A stretch of DNA of 13,420 bases from Neocallimastix lanati (nom. inval.). Taxonomy: Eukaryota > Neocallimastigomycota > Neocallimastigomycetes > Neocallimastigales > Neocallimastigaceae. This document shows, in pieces, positions 10,189 to 13,420 of the stretch; position 1 is the stretch's first letter, and every line of letters starts with the position of its first letter. The notes under the pieces are model-generated. The model searched no databases, was not told the DNA's origin, and worked only from the letters and a program-made list of their open reading frames with translations. Position numbers and translations under genes: made by a program. The stretch lies in NCBI GenBank assembly GCA_016946835.1, contig JACVTC010000653.1, positions 1 through 13,420 on the forward strand. Direction: 5' to 3'.

Positions 10189-10678
10189 TAAATAGATAAA
10201 TAAATTAATAAATAAATGAGTAAATAATAAATAATAAATAATATATAATAAATTAAATAATTTAATGTAATACGATAAATAATTTTAATGTATTATGTAT
10301 TGTAAAACGGTATTTTGTAGTTAAATAAGAAGTAAAAGTAAAAAAAAAATATATATATATAAAATAAAATAGTAATATTATTATTATATTAAAATTTTAT
10401 TTTATATTTTTTTTAATAATCAATATTTGAAATACTTAAATATGACCGAACTTTTAATGTAAGACACAGCTTTGTGATTAGTTAAAGTCATTTACTTTGT
10501 ATTAATGGATTACTGAGATTCGTATGAATGTAAAGTTTGGAACTAAATCATAATTTTTATTATATAAAAATAATTTACTTGCTGTAATCAATTTTTTCAT
10601 ATAATTTACAATTTAAAAATTTCTTTATGATTTTAATAGTTTTGGAAATTAATTTTTAGAGTTTACCATGACTACTTC
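10189..10678. other. A+T-rich spacer with a small less-biased island
   Basis: 10189-10430 is A-rich low complexity built from AATAAATA-like words. 10441-10560 is less biased, and short readable pieces appear on both strands, such as YDRTFNVRHSFVIS on + and MTLTNHKAVSYIKSSVIF on -. Neither is long enough to call. It could be another coding fragment. The rest approaches the 3' end of the minus-strand AAA-ATPase-like remnant. Confidence 0.4.
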
Positions 10679-12401
10679 TCAATTTTTTATATATATATCA
10701 GATTCAGGTTCATTTCTCCTTTTCCTTTCAGCTTCTAATTCTTATATTGATAATAATTTAATAATGTTATAGTATTTTTCCATTATGCAACTATATTTTC
10801 TTTTTTTCTTGTTATAATTTACTCCAATTGATAAAATATTTTTAGAATATCTATTAATTAATTTATAAAAAATATTTATTATATTCAATTTACCAAAAAA
10901 ATATTTTTGTTTAAATATATCTTTAAATTTTTCACGTATATCTTCATTATCAATAATAAACATTTTTTTTAGTAATAATTTATATATATTTATTATGAAA
11001 CTGACTACATTATCAAGAAAAATAATTAAATAATTACATAAATTAATATTCATAATAAATTATTATTTTTAAAATAATTTAATTTTCATATATAATAATT
11101 ATCAAACAACATCAAATTAAAATTTCATATAAATGAATATATTAATTATTTTTTTACTTATTATTTTTTTTTTTCTTTTCTTAATTAAAAATTTAATTGA
11201 ATAAAATATACGTAAAAAATAAATGTATTTAAAATTTTAATATATTAAAAAATTAAATAAAAAAAATATCTTTTAGACAAAGTTTTATTAATTTTATTAT
11301 TATAATTTCTTTTTTTACTTATTTTGCTTCTTTGGAAAAAAAAAATAAAATCTACTTATTCCTTAACATTAGAAATTTCTTATACAATTTTATACTTCAC
11401 TTAATCATAAAAAAATATATGTAATCTATAACTTGTTTTTAAATTTATATAATCAATTTCATCATCTGATCAAATTTCTTTCAGGGGTGTTTTTCTAAAA
11501 TTAAAAATATTATTTTTACATTTCTATTTAAGATCGCTTTCAACAATTCATTAGAATATTCTATCAAATTATAAAATATTTGCTTATCACTTCTTTTTTT
11601 TAAAGTGTGTATAATTTTTTACCAATTTTTTTGGAATGTTTCTCCATCACAGCATGTTAAATATCCAAAATTAACTATTTTTGAGTATATTTCATCTTTA
11701 AATAATCATAATTTTCTAATTCTTCTTGGAAATCATTTATTAAATTAATTTATAATTCATTTTGAATATTATCTACTTTTTAATTATTTATTTTTATTTA
11801 AATTTTATTACTATTAATTAATTATAAAATATCTTCGTTTACACTAACAATATAGTAATTATTTATTCTTTTCTTTTTCAGATTTTGTACAATAATTTTC
11901 AATGCTTTTCGAATTTAATGCTTGTACAACTGACCATGGATAAAAAGTTTTTTCATTATTATAACGCTTTATATCCATTATGCCTAAGCTCTAAATCTTC
12001 AAATGTTAATTATTTATTTTAACACATAGTTCTAGAACTTTCTGCTTCTAAAATCAAAAATATTTATAATTTTTTTTTTCATTTAATATTATACATTCAG
12101 TAGAACGATTTAATGTAGATTCAGAATAATTTTTTGCAATTTGAACTATTCCTGTTTTATAAACAAATGCTAAATAAGATCTCTAATTAAATCCTTTAAA
12201 AAATATAGATAATCATCGCATTCTTTATTTGTAAACTTTTCACCGATCTCTAAATATTAATTAGATAAATTTTTATATATTTGATCATCATATTCATTTG
12301 ATATTTCAGAATTATGATATAGTATTTAAATATCTTCTATCGTTTCTTCATTAATTGAAAATAAATAGTTGTTTAAAGTTAAGAAATAATTAATATTTTT
12401 T
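10679..12401 (-). pseudogene. AAA-ATPase-like / PD-(D/E)XK nuclease-like protein, decayed and 5'-truncated
   Basis: Pieces on the minus strand follow the order of the AAA-ATPase-like family with a C-terminal PD-(D/E)XK domain (DUF1703 type), as I remember it. They are EYDDQIYKNLSN and EIGEKFTNKECDDYLYFL (about 12210-12305), then GIVQIAKNYSESTLNRSTEC and ILNEKKNYKYF (about 12060-12160). LTFEDLELRHNGYKAL and FYPWSVVQALNSKSIENYC (11885-12005) follow, then KIVNFGYLTCCDGETF with NLIEYSNELLKAILNRN (about 11520-11690). VDFIFF lies near 11340-11355. The last piece is the ORF 10742-11053, with KFKDIFKQKYFFGKL and ILSIGVNYNKKKRKYSC. Beyond its TAA the same frame runs 20 codons more to TGA at 10679. The N-terminal P-loop region is absent, and the part expected to hold Walker B is deleted near 12180. 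The nuclease E-x-K position reads KLI instead. Many stops and frameshifts confirm loss of function. Confidence 0.72.
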
Positions 12402-12433
12402 CATAAATCTAAATTAATTAATTTAGATTTATG
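12402..12433. repeat. Perfect 32-bp palindrome at the LINE boundary
   Basis: The sequence starting CATAAATCTAAATTAA equals its own reverse complement over 32 bases, with no loop and no mismatch; flanking bases (T at 12401, C at 12434) no longer pair. It lies exactly where the LINE reading (ending at about 12432) gives way to the truncated AAA-ATPase-like remnant. Palindromes arise easily in A/T DNA, but 32 perfect bases including C and G positions is notable. Confidence 0.9.
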
Positions 12434-13420
12434 CATATGTTCTTTTGAATTTAATTGGAATTTAAGGATCCCTAAGTAAACCTCGAACATTTCAAAGAGT
12501 TATTTTTATTTTATTTTTCATTGATTTAATAATTGGCTGGAGAAAGATTGTGTTATCAAACAGAATATCAAGATTTATATAAAGCTTTGTTTTTGTGAGT
12601 ATAAATCTTACTTTTTACTTTAGTAAAAAAGAGATTCCAAAAACGAAGATCTATACTATCTATCTGAATTAGTGTATTCGGAAAAACTAGCATTGTTACA
12701 CTTTTAATAATACTAACTGCCATATGGCTAGCTTTATTCTAGTAATTAATTTTTTCTATTATTTTATCATTTAATTTCTTGAAAAAGCACATAAAACAAT
12801 TTCATTAGCAAGAAGAGGTCCACAACTAGATTCTATTCCAACTTTAATTCTATATTTCTTTCAACTCTTAAATATTTCATTATTAAATTTCTTGAAAAGA
12901 ATAAGAGATAAAGGACAGCCTTGTCAAACACCTTTCAAAACCTTGAAATAATCTGAGTATTGATTACTAATTTTAATACATAATTTAAAGTCAAGTACAG
13001 ATTTTAAAAGAATTGATAGCTGTGATCACGTATACCTAAACATTTCAATTCAGTAAGGATATTAACAATTGAAACTGAATCATAAGCTTTGTTAAGAACA
13101 AGAAAAGCTAAATAGATAACTTCATTATTATTTTGGCATCTTTTAGAGATGTCCCAATTTGAAATATAAAGGTTAACCTTTTCTTTTCTATTCCGGAATC
13201 TAAATTGTTCAGAGTCAATAAAGTTATATCTAATGCCATATTTCTAAATTTTGGATGTTATGATTTTGGATAATAATGATTTATCAGATAATAAATTAAT
13301 AAAAAAATATTTTTTTAAGAGGATTGTATTATCATCAAAATTTTCAAAATTATTATAATTATATATATTAGTTTCTGAAAATATTTCTTATAAATATTAG
13401 TTTCTTACATGTTCTGAGCA
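12432..13420 (-). mobile_element. LINE reverse transcriptase domain remnant, runs off window
   Basis: Read on the minus strand from the window edge, the fingers/palm motifs appear in order. They begin with SEQFRFRNRKE (about 13180-13212) and motif A, YLAFLVLNKAYDSV (about 13073-13114). CLGIRDHSYQFF comes next, followed by motif B, GV-stop-QGCPLS (12906-12932), and motif C, LLANEIVLCA (about 12786-12815). Thumb-like LFDNTIFLQPIIKSMKNK and NVRGLLRDP-stop-IPIKFKR end near 12432. In this family motif A has FLDL and motif C has ADD. Here the first Asp is Val (13097-13099) and the Asp pair is Asn-Glu (12801-12806), so all three catalytic acids are gone. Stops and at least three frameshifts confirm decay. 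The endonuclease or N-terminal part would lie beyond 13420. The missing C-terminal region matches the remnant at 2744-3915. Confidence 0.85.

Larger units (their letters stand above)
3913..12434. other. Candidate ~8.5-kb block interrupting one LINE copy
   Basis: Both LINE pieces lie on the minus strand. The right piece ends at IPIKFKRTYA (12432) and the left begins at KILNSFIFGLLL (3915). From memory of the family these follow each other with a gap or overlap of no more than one or two codons. The block between would then be inserted or rearranged DNA. It carries the pentamer array, the Cys-containing remnant, the ABCA half, the + strand remnant and the truncated AAA-ATPase-like remnant. No convincing target-site duplication is readable at the two edges. 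Two independent LINE fragments remain possible. Confidence 0.4.

Noticed and set aside
3900-12440. Possible target-site duplication (AATTTAAAATTTTATT near 3903 versus AATTTAGATTTATG near 12420)
   Set aside because: The match is imperfect and of A/T only, so it is easily expected by chance at this composition.
1-13420. Plasmodium or ciliate origin, suggested by the base composition, N/K/I-rich remnants and frequent TAA/TAG
   Set aside because: The LINE reverse transcriptase does not fit Plasmodium, and TGA stops plus frameshifts within conserved motifs speak against simple TAA/TAG recoding. The gut-fungus reading explains more of the remnants, though it is not proven.

Overview
The window looks like a very A+T-rich eukaryotic nuclear region, by eye well under 20% G+C outside the gene remnants. 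The best fit is an anaerobic gut fungus (Neocallimastigomycota). The clues are three remnants recognised from memory of family motifs: a LINE-type reverse transcriptase of the sort common in those genomes, an AAA-ATPase-like/PD-(D/E)XK protein abundant there, and an ABCA-type transporter half. This assignment is an inference, because no search could be run. I see no intact protein-coding gene, tRNA or rRNA. Every coding signal is interrupted by in-frame stops and frameshifts, so the window reads as a gene graveyard set in low-complexity DNA.

Layout. 1-2000 is spacer followed by a decayed composite minisatellite, a conserved A+T core plus a variable TTTTA tract. 2042-2407 (+) is an unrecognised pseudogene fragment. 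2744-3915 (-) is the C-terminal third of a LINE ORF. 3916-4430 is another minisatellite core running into about 96 copies of a pentanucleotide with one substitution. 4431-5253 is an almost pure T strand with three spaced copies of a second core. 5254-5950 (-) is an unrecognised Cys-containing, N/K/I-rich remnant. 7165-8820 (-) is a decayed ABCA transporter half. 9624-10188 (+) is an unrecognised remnant that may have been extracellular. 10679-12401 (-) is a decayed AAA-ATPase-like protein with PD-(D/E)XK nuclease-like C-terminus. 12402-12433 is a perfect 32-bp palindrome. 12432-13420 (-) is a LINE reverse transcriptase domain running off the window edge.

The most interesting structural point is that the two LINE pieces are on the same strand and appear complementary. 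The right piece ends in the thumb region at about 12432, and the left piece resumes within a codon or two at about 3915. A single LINE copy therefore seems to be split by about 8.5 kb of DNA. That block holds the ABCA and AAA-ATPase remnants and is bounded by the palindrome on one side and the pentamer array on the other.

No working pathway can be described. The remnants show which families were once present, and the repeats show recent slippage expansion.
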